A stretch of 64,000 nucleotides of DNA. Source: Rehaibacterium terrae (GTDB lineage Bacteria; Pseudomonadota; Gammaproteobacteria; Xanthomonadales; Xanthomonadaceae). Below are positions 46,661 through 56,130 of this stretch, one piece after another (the first letter of the stretch is position 1; each line of letters begins with the position of its first letter). The stretch is taken from the NCBI RefSeq assembly GCF_014202935.1, contig NZ_JACHHX010000008.1, positions 1 to 64,000 of the forward strand, given 5' to 3'. Under the pieces are notes generated by a model. That model did no database searches. It saw only the letters and a list, made by a program, of their open reading frames with translations, and was not told where the DNA came from. Made by a program: the position numbers and the translations under genes.

Positions 46661-47752
46661 ATGCGCGACGACCCCACCCGCCCGCCGCCGGTCCGCATCA
46701 AGGGCCGCGGCGCCACCGGCAACCCCGACGGCCGCTTCGCCCGGCGCACGGCGACCGCCGAGGACGACGGCTGGTTCACCGACGGCGAACCGCCGCCGCA
46801 CCCGGACACCACCGTCAGCGAGGAGCGCGCGCGCAGCATCCTCAGCCGCAACGACTCGCCGGACATCCCCTTCGCGCAGTCGCTCAACCCCTACCGCGGC
46901 TGCGAGCACGGTTGCATCTACTGCTACGCGCGGCCCTCGCACAGCTACCTCGATCTCTCGCCCGGGCTCGACTTCGAGACCAAGCTGTACGCCAAGACCA
47001 ACGCCGCCGAACGCCTGTGCGCCGAACTCGCCAAGCCCGGCTACCGCTGCTCGCCGATCAACCTCGGCGCCAACACCGACCCCTACCAGCCGGTCGAGAA
47101 GCGCTGGCGCATCACCCGCCAGGTGCTGGAAGTGCTGGCCGACTGCCGTCACCCGTGCACCCTCGTCACCAAGAACGCGCTCATCGAGCGCGACCTCGAC
47201 CTGCTCGCGCCGATGGCGGCGCAGCGGCTGGTCGCCGTGTTCGTCTCGGTGACCACGCTCGACAACCGCCTGGCCGCGCGCATGGAACCGCGCGCCAGCG
47301 CGCCGCACCGGCGGCTGGCGGCGATCCGCACGCTCGCCGAAGCCGGCATCCCGGTCGGCGTGTTCGTCGCGCCGGTCATACCGATGATCAACGACCGCGA
47401 CATGGAAGCCATCCTCGACGCCGCCCGCGACGCCGGCGCCACCCGCGCCAGCTACACCGTGCTGCGCCTGCCGCACGAGCTGAAGGCGCTGTTCCGCGAC
47501 TGGCTGCAGGCGCACTTCCCCGAACGCGCTGGACACGTGATGAGCCTGATCCGGCAGATGCGCGGCGGTCGCGACAACGATCCGCGCTTCGGCCACCGCA
47601 TGCGCGGCGGCGGACCGTTCGCCGACCTGCTGCGCCAGCGCTTCGCCGTCGCCGCGCGCCGGCTCGGCTTCGACCGCGCCCGCGGCCCGGCGCTGGACAC
47701 CTCGCTGTTCACGCCGCCGCGCCCGCACTCGCCGCAGGGCGAGCTGTTCTGA
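46661..47752 (+). CDS. PA0069-family radical SAM protein
   Basis: A 363-residue radical SAM protein related to spore photoproduct lyase-like proteins. The Fe-S cluster motif is CEHGCIYCYARP (CX3CX2C, near residue 81-88). SPINLGANTDPYQPVEK and VAPVIPMIND are family signatures. The N-terminal KGRGATGNPDGRF segment is also typical. The substrate is unknown. It is divergent from cls. Confidence 0.92.
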   Translation: MRDDPTRPPPVRIKGRGATGNPDGRFARRTATAEDDGWFTDGEPPPHPDTTVSEERARSILSRNDSPDIPFAQSLNPYRGCEHGCIYCYARPSHSYLDLSPGLDFETKLYAKTNAAERLCAELAKPGYRCSPINLGANTDPYQPVEKRWRITRQVLEVLADCRHPCTLVTKNALIERDLDLLAPMAAQRLVAVFVSVTTLDNRLAARMEPRASAPHRRLAAIRTLAEAGIPVGVFVAPVIPMINDRDMEAILDAARDAGATRASYTVLRLPHELKALFRDWLQAHFPERAGHVMSLIRQMRGGRDNDPRFGHRMRGGGPFADLLRQRFAVAARRLGFDRARGPALDTSLFTPPRPHSPQGELF

Positions 47753-47809
47753 TCGTCCGCGCCATCGGCGACCGTCGCGCCTCACGCGCCGGTCGGCGCC
47801 TGATGCCTC

Positions 47810-48514
47810 TCAGCCGCGGCCGAACAGCGTCTCGGCGCGCTGGAACAGGACCCAGCTGGTGGCGATGTACTTGTCGCCGCCCACCGGCATGTTGCCGCGG
47901 TGGGTATGGGTGAAGGCGGTCGGCGCGATCAGCAGGCTGCCGGTCTTGGGGGCGATCTTCCGCCGCTGGTAGAGGAATTCGGTCTCGCCGGCCTCAAAGC
48001 CGTCGTTGAGGTAGATCGTCCACAGCAGATGCCGGTGCAGCGGCTCGGCGCTGGCGTCCTTGGGGTACAGCTCGCAGTGCCAGTACGGGTAGCCGCCGCG
48101 GCCGGCGGTGTAGCGCTGCAGGTTGATGCCGCCGGGGCGGAACACATGGCTGACGATCGGCCCCAGGCGGGCATCGTCGAGGCGGTCGAACAGCTCGGCA
48201 TCGAGCCGCACCGGCTCGCCGCTGGCCGGATCGGGCACCTGCAGCATCAGCGGCGCGATCAGCGCGTAGCGGTACTTGCGCAGGTAGGCGAGCAGGCCGC
48301 GGAAGACGGCGGTGTTGAGCTGCTGCTCGGCGTCGGCCCATTCGCGCCGGCCGCTGATGTGGATGTCGCGGCTGTCCTTGAGCTCGGGCAGCACGCCCGA
48401 GCCGACCCGCCCGGGCTCGTGCTGGCCGCTGGCCTCGAAGCGCGCGACCAGGCGTGCGCAGTCCTCGCGCGAGAGCGCCCCGTCGTAGACCTCGATGAAG
48501 TCCGGGGCGCTCAT
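47810..48514 (-). CDS. 2OG-Fe(II) oxygenase family protein
   Basis: A 234-residue protein with a double-stranded beta-helix of the 2-oxoglutarate oxygenase type. Candidate iron ligands are His and Glu in YWHCELYPKD (about 150-159) and His in AFTHTHRGN (about 207-215), and the RHLLWTIYLND strand lies between. The facial triad is H-x-E rather than the more common H-x-D. The gene follows fbp by 2 bp and probably shares its transcript. The substrate is unknown. Confidence 0.85.
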   Translation of the reverse strand: MSAPDFIEVYDGALSREDCARLVARFEASGQHEPGRVGSGVLPELKDSRDIHISGRREWADAEQQLNTAVFRGLLAYLRKYRYALIAPLMLQVPDPASGEPVRLDAELFDRLDDARLGPIVSHVFRPGGINLQRYTAGRGGYPYWHCELYPKDASAEPLHRHLLWTIYLNDGFEAGETEFLYQRRKIAPKTGSLLIAPTAFTHTHRGNMPVGGDKYIATSWVLFQRAETLFGRG

Positions 48515-48516
48515 GG

Positions 48517-49533
48517 TCAGCCCTGCGCGGCGTCGTGATCGCGGTGGTAGCGGGAGGCGGTCTCGACTTCCCGCTTCGAGCCGAGGAACACCGGCACCCG
48601 CTGGTGCAGGCCGGTGGGCTGCACGTCCAGGATGCGCTGGCGCCCGGTGGTCGCCGCGCCGCCGGCCTGCTCGACGATGAAGGCCATCGGGTTGGCCTCG
48701 TACATCAGCCGCAGGCGGCCCGGCTTGGACGGGTCCTTGCGGTCCCAGGGGTAGATGAAGATGCCGCCGCGGGTCAGGATGCGGTGCACGTCGGCCACCA
48801 TGCTGGCCACCCAGCGCATGTTGAAGTCCTTGCCGCGCGGCCCTTCCTTCCCGGCCAGCAGGTCGGCGACGTAGGCCTGCATCGGCGGCTCCCAGTGGCG
48901 TTGGTTGGACATGTTGATCGCGAACTCCTTCGTCTCCTCGGGAATCGCGATGTCGCGCCGGGTCAGCATGAAGCTGCCGACCTCGCGGTCGAGGGTGAAG
49001 GCGTGGGTGCCGTGGCCGAGGGTGAGCACCAGCACGGTGCTCGGGCCATACACGGTGTAGCCGGCGGCGACCTGCGCGCTGCCCGGCTGCAGGAAGTGCT
49101 CGTCGCCCGGGGCGGTCACGCCCTCGGGGCAGCGCAGCACCGAGAAGATGGTGCCGACCGAGACGTTGACGTCGATGTTGGAGCTGCCGTCGAGCGGGTC
49201 GAACAGCAGCAGGTAGTTGCCGCGCGGGTAGACGTCCGGAATCGGCTGCGCGTGCTCCATCTCCTCCGAGGCCAGGCCGGCGAGGTGCCCGCCCCAGGCG
49301 TTGGCCTCCATCAGGATCTCGTTGCTGAGCACGTCGAGCTTCTTCTGCGCCTCGCCCTGCACGTTGCCGGTGCCGGCGTCGCCAAGCACGCCACCTAGCG
49401 CGCCTTTGCCGACCGCGATCGAGATCGACTTGCAGGCGCGGGCGACGACTTCGATCAACAGGCGCAGGTCGGCGTTGATCCGGCCGGCGCGCTGTTCTTC
49501 GAGGAGGAAGCGGGTCAGCGAAACGTGTTTCAT
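48517..49533 (-). CDS. fbp: Fructose-1,6-bisphosphatase, class I
   Basis: A 338-residue gluconeogenic enzyme, cytoplasmic and Mg-dependent, that hydrolyses fructose-1,6-bisphosphate. The metal site is LASEEMEH with [14 protein letters not shown] (about 113-126), and the substrate/AMP region includes [20 protein letters not shown] (about 260-280). Standard class I length. It heads a two-gene unit with the 2OG oxygenase. Confidence 0.96.
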   Translation of the reverse strand: MKHVSLTRFLLEEQRAGRINADLRLLIEVVARACKSISIAVGKGALGGVLGDAGTGNVQGEAQKKLDVLSNEILMEANAWGGHLAGLASEEMEHAQPIPDVYPRGNYLLLFDPLDGSSNIDVNVSVGTIFSVLRCPEGVTAPGDEHFLQPGSAQVAAGYTVYGPSTVLVLTLGHGTHAFTLDREVGSFMLTRRDIAIPEETKEFAINMSNQRHWEPPMQAYVADLLAGKEGPRGKDFNMRWVASMVADVHRILTRGGIFIYPWDRKDPSKPGRLRLMYEANPMAFIVEQAGGAATTGRQRILDVQPTGLHQRVPVFLGSKREVETASRYHRDHDAAQG

Positions 49534-49644
49534 GGCGGGACGGAACGGCGGCGGACGCGGGCATTGTCCGGGCCGGGGCCGGCATTGCAAGCGTGGCGGC
49601 GGGCGGCGCATCCTGCCGGCATCTTCCGCGGCACGGGACGCTCC

Positions 49645-50871
49645 ATGGCGGTATCCGTCGATGCCTTCACCGGGCTGGCCACCGCGCTCGGCCTGGGTCT
49701 GCTGATCGGCGCGGTGCGCGAGCGCGCCGGCGCCGCCACCGCCGGCCTGCGCACCCACGCCATCGCCGCCCTGGCCGGGGCGGTGGCGCTGTGGCTCAGT
49801 CCGTGGGTGCTGCTGGTGACCCTGCTGGCGGTGGCGGCGTTCGCTGCGCTCGGCTACCGCCGCTCGGCCGGCGCGGATCCCGGCCTGACCGGCGAGGTCG
49901 CCCTGCTGCTGACCCCGCTGCTCGGCGCGCTGGCCATGCGCGAACCCGCCTGGGCGGCCGGCCTGGGCGTGGTCGCGGCCGTCCTGCTGAAGGCCAAGTC
50001 GGCGCTGCACCGCTTCACCCGCGAACTGCTCAGCGAGCGCGAGCTGCACGACGCGCTGGTGCTGCTGGCTTCGGCGCTGGTGGTGCTGCCGCTGCTGCCG
50101 TCCGAGGCGATCGACCCGTGGGGCGTGCTGCGGCCCTCGGCATTGTGGCGGCTGGTGGTGCTGGTGATGGCGGTGGGCCTGCTCGGCCATGTCGCGCTGC
50201 GCCTGGTCGGCGCGCGCTGGGGCCTGCCGGTCGCCGGCTTCTTCGCCGGCTTCGTCTCCTCGACCGCCGCCGTGGCCGGCTTCGGCCAGCGCGTGCGCGC
50301 GACGCCGTCGCTGCGCACCTACGCCGTCGCCGCGGCAATGTTCGCCAACCTCGCCTCACTGCTGCTGTTCGCCGCCATCGTCGCGACACTGGCGCCGTCG
50401 CTGCTGCGCGCGGCCCTGCCGCCGCTGGCGGCGGCAGGGTTGGTGCTGCTGTCGGGCGGCCTGTTCGGCCTGTCACGCGCACCGGCGCTGGCCGCCGACC
50501 TGCCGCCGGAGCCCGACGCGCGCAGCTTCCGCCTGCGCCACGCGCTGCTGTTCGCGCTGGCGATCGCGCTGGTGCTGCTGCTGTCGGCATGGTTGCGCGA
50601 TTGGGTCGGCGCCCACGGCGCCCTGGCGGCAGCCACGCTGGCGGCGCTGGCCGAGTGGCATGCGGCGGCGGCGACGGTGGCGCAACTGGCCGCCGCCGGC
50701 GCCATCCAGATCGACCAGGGCCGACTCGGTCTGGTCCTGCTGCTGGCCGCCAGCACGCTGGCCAAGTCGGCCCTGGCCTTCGTCAGCGGCGGCCGCGGCT
50801 ACGGACTGCGGGTGACGGTAGGCCTGTCGGCGATGACCGCTGCCGCGGCGGCGGCGCTGGTGCTGCCGTAG
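49645..50871 (+). CDS. MgtC/DUF4010-type membrane protein
   Basis: A 408-residue polytopic membrane protein with about twelve hydrophobic segments. The N-terminus ([19 protein letters not shown]...[14 protein letters not shown]) is the MgtC/SapB-like half-domain. The remainder matches DUF4010 ([14 protein letters not shown] near 203, [14 protein letters not shown] near 229). The transported substrate is unknown. It is divergent from fbp, and the ATG at 49645 is the first plausible start. Confidence 0.9.
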   Translation: MAVSVDAFTGLATALGLGLLIGAVRERAGAATAGLRTHAIAALAGAVALWLSPWVLLVTLLAVAAFAALGYRRSAGADPGLTGEVALLLTPLLGALAMREPAWAAGLGVVAAVLLKAKSALHRFTRELLSERELHDALVLLASALVVLPLLPSEAIDPWGVLRPSALWRLVVLVMAVGLLGHVALRLVGARWGLPVAGFFAGFVSSTAAVAGFGQRVRATPSLRTYAVAAAMFANLASLLLFAAIVATLAPSLLRAALPPLAAAGLVLLSGGLFGLSRAPALAADLPPEPDARSFRLRHALLFALAIALVLLLSAWLRDWVGAHGALAAATLAALAEWHAAAATVAQLAAAGAIQIDQGRLGLVLLLAASTLAKSALAFVSGGRGYGLRVTVGLSAMTAAAAAALVLP

Positions 50872-50947
50872 GCGTGCGCCACGACCGGACGCCGCCGGCG
50901 TGATCGCAAGCCGGGGTCGCGGATTGCGCCGCGCCTGCGAGTGCGCT

Positions 50948-51835
50948 TCAGACGTCGCCGTCGGCGAGCCAGCCTGCGCCGCTGCCGCGATGGTAGATGC
51001 GGTCGCCGTCGAGCACGTCGCCGGCCGGGATCGAGGGCAGGGCCGCCAGGCGCTGGTAGATCGGCGTGAAGTCCGGCCGGGTCGCCTCGAACAGCTGCTC
51101 GAAGCTGTCGATGACGAAGTAGGTCTTCTGGTAGGTGTCGATGCGGTAACGGGTGCGCATCACCCGCTCCAGATCGAAGCCGATCCGGTTGGGCGCGTCC
51201 GATTCCAGGCAGTGCACCGACTCGCCGCTGGAACTGACGATGCCGCTGCCGTAGATGCGCAGCCCCTCGTCGGTCCGGATCAGGCCGAACTCGACCGTGT
51301 ACCAGTACAGCCGGGTCAGGTTGGTGAGCGCGTCCTGGCCGATCGCGTGCGCCTTCACGCCGCCGCGGCCGTAGGCGGCCATGTAGTCGGCGAACACCGG
51401 GTTCATCAGCAGCGGCACATGGCCGAACAGGTCGTGGAACAGGTCCGGCTCGGCGATGTAATCGAGCTGCTCCGGTTTGCGGATCCACCAGGTCACCGGG
51501 AAGCGGCGGTTGGCCAGGTGCTCGAAGAAGGTCAGCTCGGGCAGCAGGCCCTCGACCCCGATCAGCTCCCAGCCGGTGGCGGCGCGCAGGATGGGGTTGA
51601 GCTCGGAAAACTTCGGGATCGCATCCGCCGACATCCCCATCGCATCCTGCGCCTGCAGGAATTCGCGGCAGGCGCGGCCGGGCAGGATCTCGCGCTGGCG
51701 GCGGTACAGCCTCGCCCAGACCGCGTGGTCGGTGGCGGTGTAGCTGTCCCAGGGCTGCTCCACCACGGCGGTGGTGTAGACCGGGACATAGCCCTTGTCG
51801 GTGAGCTGGTGTTCGACACGCCTGGGCTCGCCCAT
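50948..51835 (-). CDS. phhA: Phenylalanine-4-hydroxylase
   Basis: A 295-residue pterin-dependent monooxygenase that converts phenylalanine to tyrosine. The iron-binding HDLFGHVPLL supplies His133 and His138, and the third ligand Glu is in YWYTVEFGLI near 178. The bacterial single-domain length is normal. A GGAGGG ribosome site precedes the ATG at 51835. It is divergent from an Lrp-type regulator, and the 128-bp intergenic region holds a dyad at 51927-51941. No phhB (PCD) gene adjoins it. Confidence 0.95.
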   Translation of the reverse strand: MGEPRRVEHQLTDKGYVPVYTTAVVEQPWDSYTATDHAVWARLYRRQREILPGRACREFLQAQDAMGMSADAIPKFSELNPILRAATGWELIGVEGLLPELTFFEHLANRRFPVTWWIRKPEQLDYIAEPDLFHDLFGHVPLLMNPVFADYMAAYGRGGVKAHAIGQDALTNLTRLYWYTVEFGLIRTDEGLRIYGSGIVSSSGESVHCLESDAPNRIGFDLERVMRTRYRIDTYQKTYFVIDSFEQLFEATRPDFTPIYQRLAALPSIPAGDVLDGDRIYHRGSGAGWLADGDV

Positions 51836-51926
51836 GACGGCGCCCTCCTGCCGGGATCGCTGCAGACGATTGTACCGTCCTTGCCGCGCAAGAGGCTTGC
51901 ATTCTTGCTGAACAGAACGATCCCCA

Positions 51927-51941
51927 CGCAATATCATTGCG
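51927..51941. promoter_or_regulatory. Lrp/AsnC-type operator candidate between phhA and its regulator
   Basis: CGCAAT-ATC-ATTGCG is a perfect 15-bp dyad, AT-rich in the centre, 22 bp before the regulator ATG and 92 bp before phhA on the other strand. It resembles the loose Lrp consensus YAGHAWATTWTDCTR in layout. This suggests the regulator controls both genes. Confidence 0.5.
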
Positions 51942-51963
51942 CCAAATCCCGGATGAGGCTGAG

Positions 51964-52443
51964 ATGAGCGTCGCCGATCTCGACCGGATCGATCTGTCGA
52001 TCCTCACCGCGCTGCAGCACGAGGGGCGGATCAGCAATGCCGAGCTGGCCGAGCGGGTCGGCCTGTCGCCCTCGGCCTGCCTGCGCCGGGTGCAGCGGCT
52101 GGAAGCGGACGGCGTGATCGCCGGCTACGGCGCGCGGGTGGAGCCCAAGCGCGTCGGCCTGGGGCTGGAGGCCTTCGTGCGCGTGCAGCTGCGCAGCCAC
52201 GAGGCCGACAGCGTGCAGGCCTTCGTCGCCCGCGTGCAGGACTGGGACGAGGTGGTGGCCTGCCACGCCCTCACCGGCGACATGGATTACCTGCTGCACG
52301 TGGCGGTGCAGGACCTCGACCACTTCTCGCGCTTCCTGCTCGACCGCCTGCTCGGCGCCGGCGTGGCCGACGTCAACACCAGCTTCGTGCTGCGCACGGT
52401 CAAGCCCCGGCGCGGCCTGCCGCTGGCGCATCTGGCCGACTGA
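51964..52443 (+). CDS. Lrp/AsnC family transcriptional regulator
   Basis: A 159-residue Lrp-type regulator. The HTH is AELAERVGLSPSACLRRVQRLEADGVIAGYGA (about 24-56), followed by the RAM ligand domain (VQLRSHEADSVQAFV, CHALTGDMDYLLHV, GVADVNTSFVLR). The ATG at 51964 is chosen over an upstream TTG. It faces phhA, so it probably senses an aromatic amino acid and regulates that gene, as phenylalanine-responsive Lrp homologues do elsewhere. Confidence 0.94.
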   Translation: MSVADLDRIDLSILTALQHEGRISNAELAERVGLSPSACLRRVQRLEADGVIAGYGARVEPKRVGLGLEAFVRVQLRSHEADSVQAFVARVQDWDEVVACHALTGDMDYLLHVAVQDLDHFSRFLLDRLLGAGVADVNTSFVLRTVKPRRGLPLAHLAD

Positions 52444-52485
52444 CGGCGGCATGCCCCGGCCGGAGAGGCGTCGGCTAGCCGTCGC

Positions 52486-54117
52486 TCAGCGCGCGAAGCG
52501 CTCGCCGAAGAAGTCCCCTTCGTTCCAGCGCGGCCGCTGCGGGTCGTCGGCGATGCGCCAGCCGGTCGATGCGGCCAGCCGCGCCAGCCGTGCCGCGCTC
52601 GGCCAGTGGATCGGCAGCGACAGGTCGTCGCCGGGCTGGTGGTAGTGCCGGCGCAGGAACTCCGCCACCACCGCCGCACCGTCGATGGCCGGGTCGGTCG
52701 AACGGATGCCGCCATCGAGGTACAGCGCCGGAATGCCCTGGCGCACGAAGGCGTACTGGTCGCTGCGGATGAACACCACCTCTTCCGGCATCGGGTCGGC
52801 CGAGAGCGTCATGCCCAGTTCGGCCGCGGCGGCCTCGACGTGCGCGCGCAGGCTGCTGTGCTCGATGCCGATGGGAATCGCGTCGTCCTGCGGGAACAGG
52901 ATCACCGGCATGTCGATGTTGAGGTTGGCGACCAGCGGGCCGGCCACGGTCGGATACCGGGCGAAGTGCTCGGCGCCGAGCAGCCCCTTCTCCTCGGCGG
53001 TGACGGCGACGAACAGCAGCGAGCGCTTCGGCCGCGCGCGCTCGCGCGCCAGCAGCTCGGCGGCCTCCAGCAGGATCGCCGTGCCCAGGGCGTTGTCGAG
53101 CGCGCCGTTGTAGATGCGGTCGCCGTCGACCGGCGCGCCGAGGCCGACGTGATCCAGATGCGCGCTGAACACGACGTGCTCGTCGGCCAGCGCCGGGTCG
53201 GCGCCGGGCAGGCGCGCGACCACATTGCGGCTCTCGACCGGCTGCACATGGCTGCGGCTGGCCAGCGTGGCGGTGCCGGGCAGGTCGAAGGCGCTCAGCT
53301 CGCCGGCCTGCAGACGACCGAACACCTCCTCGGCCGACTGCGGCGCGCCGGCGAACAGCGTCTCGGCCGCCGCCGCGGCGAGCGCCGCGGTGACCTGCAA
53401 CTGCGGGAAGGTGTCCACCGCGCGCCCGTCGGCATCGCGCAGGCGCATCGCCGGCAGGACCCAGTTGCGCGCGTTGCGCGCCCACGGCGACCTGGCCTCG
53501 CGCTCGGGATCACCGAGCAGGATCGCGCCCACCGCGCCGCGCTCGGCGACCGCGCGGGCCTTCTCGCGCGCCGAGGAATGGAAGGCCCGCGCCGTATCCG
53601 GAAACCGCGCCGGCGCGCCGTGCAGGTAGACCGCGATCTTGCCGGCGAGCTCGACGCCGGCGAAATCGTCGTGCTCGAACTCCGGCGCGTGCACCGCCTG
53701 GCCGACGAACACCAGCGGCGCGGTCACGCCGGCCTCGGCGCGATCGAAGTCGACGCCGGGCAGGAAGTCCTGCTGGAAGGCGAACTCGTGGCGGCGGCCG
53801 TCGCGCTCGATCGCCAGCCGCGCGCCATCGGGCAGGCGGTTGCCGATCAACATCGGCACGGTCTGGTACCAGCCGCCGTCCTCGCCGGCCGGCTCCAGCC
53901 CGAGCGCGCGGAAACGACTGGCGACGTACAGGGCCGCCAGGTCGAAGCCGCGGCTGCCGGCGGCGCGACCCTCCAGCAGATCGTCGGCTAGGAACTGCAC
54001 GTGCGCGGCGATGCGGTCGGCGCTGTCCGGCGCCACCGGCGCCAGCCCGCGCGGGGCGTCGCCGCCGCAGGCGGCCAGCAGGCAGGCCAGGAACAGGGCG
54101 GGGACGGTGCGGCGCAT
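52486..54117 (-). CDS. M28 family zinc aminopeptidase lipoprotein
   Basis: A 543-residue secreted peptidase with a lipoprotein signal (MRRTVPALFLACLLAAC, lipobox LAAC). A PA-like inserted domain lies at about 120-250 (KIAVYLHGAPARFPDTA). The zinc site follows as SAHLDHVG (His/Asp), NGALDNALG, TAEEKGLLG (Glu-Glu) and NLNIDMP. It removes amino-terminal residues from peptides in the periplasm or at the outer membrane. A GGAGAG ribosome site precedes the ATG. Confidence 0.93.
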   Translation of the reverse strand: MRRTVPALFLACLLAACGGDAPRGLAPVAPDSADRIAAHVQFLADDLLEGRAAGSRGFDLAALYVASRFRALGLEPAGEDGGWYQTVPMLIGNRLPDGARLAIERDGRRHEFAFQQDFLPGVDFDRAEAGVTAPLVFVGQAVHAPEFEHDDFAGVELAGKIAVYLHGAPARFPDTARAFHSSAREKARAVAERGAVGAILLGDPEREARSPWARNARNWVLPAMRLRDADGRAVDTFPQLQVTAALAAAAAETLFAGAPQSAEEVFGRLQAGELSAFDLPGTATLASRSHVQPVESRNVVARLPGADPALADEHVVFSAHLDHVGLGAPVDGDRIYNGALDNALGTAILLEAAELLARERARPKRSLLFVAVTAEEKGLLGAEHFARYPTVAGPLVANLNIDMPVILFPQDDAIPIGIEHSSLRAHVEAAAAELGMTLSADPMPEEVVFIRSDQYAFVRQGIPALYLDGGIRSTDPAIDGAAVVAEFLRRHYHQPGDDLSLPIHWPSAARLARLAASTGWRIADDPQRPRWNEGDFFGERFAR

Positions 54118-54181
54118 GCGGGACTCTCCGGCGGGCAAAGTCCGCACGCTAGCCGTTCGCGGCCGCCGGCCGCAACGGCCG

Positions 54182-54811
54182 TCAGATGATCCGCAGGGTG
54201 ATCGCCTTGAGCACCGCGCGGGTGCGGTCGCGGGTGTCGAGCTTGGCGAGGATCTCGCTGACGTAGTTCTTGACCGTGCCTTCGGCGAGGAACAGCGTGC
54301 GCGCGATCTCCTTGTTCGAATAGCCGCCGGCGAGCAGGCGCAGGATCGCGACCTCGCGCTCGGAGAAGGTCTCCTGCGGCGGCGTGGTGTCGTGGTAGGC
54401 GTAGCGCGCGCGCACCGGGTCGGTGCTGACCGGGGCCAGCCAGCCCTCGCCGCGCGCGGCGCGCACGATCGCGTCGCGCAGGTCCTCGGGTGCGGCGTCC
54501 TTGAGCAGGAAACCCTGCGCGCCGGCCTCGACCGCGGCCAGCAGCAGCGCGCTGTCGTCGAAGGTGGTCAGCAGCACCACCGGCAGCGGCGAGCCGGCCG
54601 CGCGTAGCCGCCGCACCAGCGCGATGCCGTCGATACCGGGCATGCGCACGTCGGAGACGACGACGTCGACCGGCGTGTCGGCCAGGGCGGCGAGCAGCGC
54701 CTCGCCATCACCGGCCTCGACCGCGACCTCGATCGCCAGCTCGCGCAGCACCGCCTTGAGTCCCTCGCGCACCAGCACCTGGTCGTCGGCGAGCGCGACG
54801 CGCAGGCTCAT
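54182..54811 (-). CDS. NarL/FixJ-type response regulator
   Basis: A 209-residue regulator. The receiver has DD at 9-10, the phospho-acceptor Asp in VVSDVRMPG (about 54), and Lys in FLLKDAAP (about 103). The LuxR-type HTH (about 147-200) is FSEREVAILRLLAGGYSNKEIARTLFLAEGTVKNYVS. The start overlaps the kinase stop by four bases. The pair is a self-contained two-component system with unknown input and targets. Confidence 0.93.
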   Translation of the reverse strand: MSLRVALADDQVLVREGLKAVLRELAIEVAVEAGDGEALLAALADTPVDVVVSDVRMPGIDGIALVRRLRAAGSPLPVVLLTTFDDSALLLAAVEAGAQGFLLKDAAPEDLRDAIVRAARGEGWLAPVSTDPVRARYAYHDTTPPQETFSEREVAILRLLAGGYSNKEIARTLFLAEGTVKNYVSEILAKLDTRDRTRAVLKAITLRII

Positions 54812-55860
54812 GCGCCGGCTCCGGCCGGCAGCCGCGCCGCCAGTCGCAGGCCGCCGTGCCGCGAGGGCGTGAGCTCGAGCGTGCCGCCGAGCCGCTCGAC
54901 CCGTTCGCGCATGCCGGTCAGGCCGTGGCCGGGGACGAGCGGCCAGCGCACCCGACCGTCGTCATCGAGATGCAGCGTGAGCGCGTCGCCCTCGCGCGCC
55001 AGCCGCAGCCAGGCCCGGCGCGCGCCACCGTGGCGGGCGGCATTGGTGAGTCCCTCCTGGGCGATCCGCAGCAGCGTCTCGGCCTGTTCGGCGTCGGCCG
55101 CGCGCGCGTCGGCGGCGACCTCGATCGCGACCTGCGGCCGCGGCAGCGGCGCCGCCAGCCGGCGCAGCGCCTCGCCGAGTTCGAGGCCGTCGTGCTGGCG
55201 CAGCTGCCGCACCACACCGCGCAGATCCGCGAGCAGTTCATCGGCGAGCCCGGCGGCGACCGCCAGCTCGCGCCGGCCGGCCAGCGCCGGGTCGCGCGCG
55301 AGCGCGCGCAAGTTGAGCTTGAGAGCGGTCAGCTTGTGCCCGGCGACGTCGTGCAACTCGCGTGACAGCCGCAGCCGCTCGGCGTCGCGCGCGCTCTCGT
55401 CGAGCAGTGAGCGGGTCGCCAGCAGACGCGCGTTGACCTCGCGCAACTGCTCGGCCATCGCCTCGGCGTGGTTGGCATAGCGCAGCACCAGCGCGGCGAA
55501 GACCTGGAACGCGCCGTAGGCGACCACGCTGGTCAGTGCGTAGGTCCAGGACACCTGCCAGCGCCAGCGCAGCAGGACCAGCAGCAGCAGGTTCACCGTC
55601 AGCAGGGCCAGCGTCAGGCCGCGGGTGTCGAAACGCTCGGCGAGCACGCAGGCCAGCAGCACCAGCAGGATCGGCGCGGTGCCGGTCGGTCCGAGCGCGA
55701 TCAGCGCGAACGCGCTGCCGGCGAGCGCCAGCAGGACGACATCGTCGTGCCAGCGCAGCTGGCGCGGCGCGCAGGCGAGCACACGGAGCCAGGCGGCGAG
55801 AAACACCAGCAGCGCGATCCGCGCCGCCCAGCCGAGCGCGGCCCCGCGCGCCGCCAGCAT
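54808..55860 (-). CDS. NarL-type sensor histidine kinase (N-terminus cut by an in-frame TAA)
   Basis: The open frame begins at 55860 and gives 350 residues: five membrane segments (about 10-125), a HisKA_3 domain (SRELHDVAGHKLTALKLNLRAL, phospho-acceptor His about 170) and an HATPase domain (GLTNAARHG, GHGLTGMRERV). An in-frame upstream ATG at 55959 encodes MLDRLPRPLQQLLSPLALAS, then TAA (55899-55897), then AAWTAVWLGSVGMLAARG, so the natural protein is probably about 33 residues longer. No ribosome site precedes 55860. Confidence 0.85.
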   Translation of the reverse strand: MLAARGAALGWAARIALLVFLAAWLRVLACAPRQLRWHDDVVLLALAGSAFALIALGPTGTAPILLVLLACVLAERFDTRGLTLALLTVNLLLLVLLRWRWQVSWTYALTSVVAYGAFQVFAALVLRYANHAEAMAEQLREVNARLLATRSLLDESARDAERLRLSRELHDVAGHKLTALKLNLRALARDPALAGRRELAVAAGLADELLADLRGVVRQLRQHDGLELGEALRRLAAPLPRPQVAIEVAADARAADAEQAETLLRIAQEGLTNAARHGGARRAWLRLAREGDALTLHLDDDGRVRWPLVPGHGLTGMRERVERLGGTLELTPSRHGGLRLAARLPAGAGA

Positions 55861-56130
55861 GCCGACGCTGCCGAGCCAGACCGCGGTCCAGGCGGCTTAC
55901 GAGGCCAGCGCGAGCGGCGAGAGCAGCTGCTGAAGCGGGCGCGGAAGGCGATCGAGCATGCGCCAGAACTACCCCCGCCGCGGCGGCGCGGCAAGAGGCG
56001 CGACGCAGAAAGTGACTTCCGGCACCCGGCCGCGGTGACCGCCGGCACCTGCCGCGGCCAGGGCCGTCGTCGAGACTGCCCCTCGCCGGCTGCACCGCGT
56101 GCGCGGCCGGCGTTGCCGCAGGAGCTTCCG

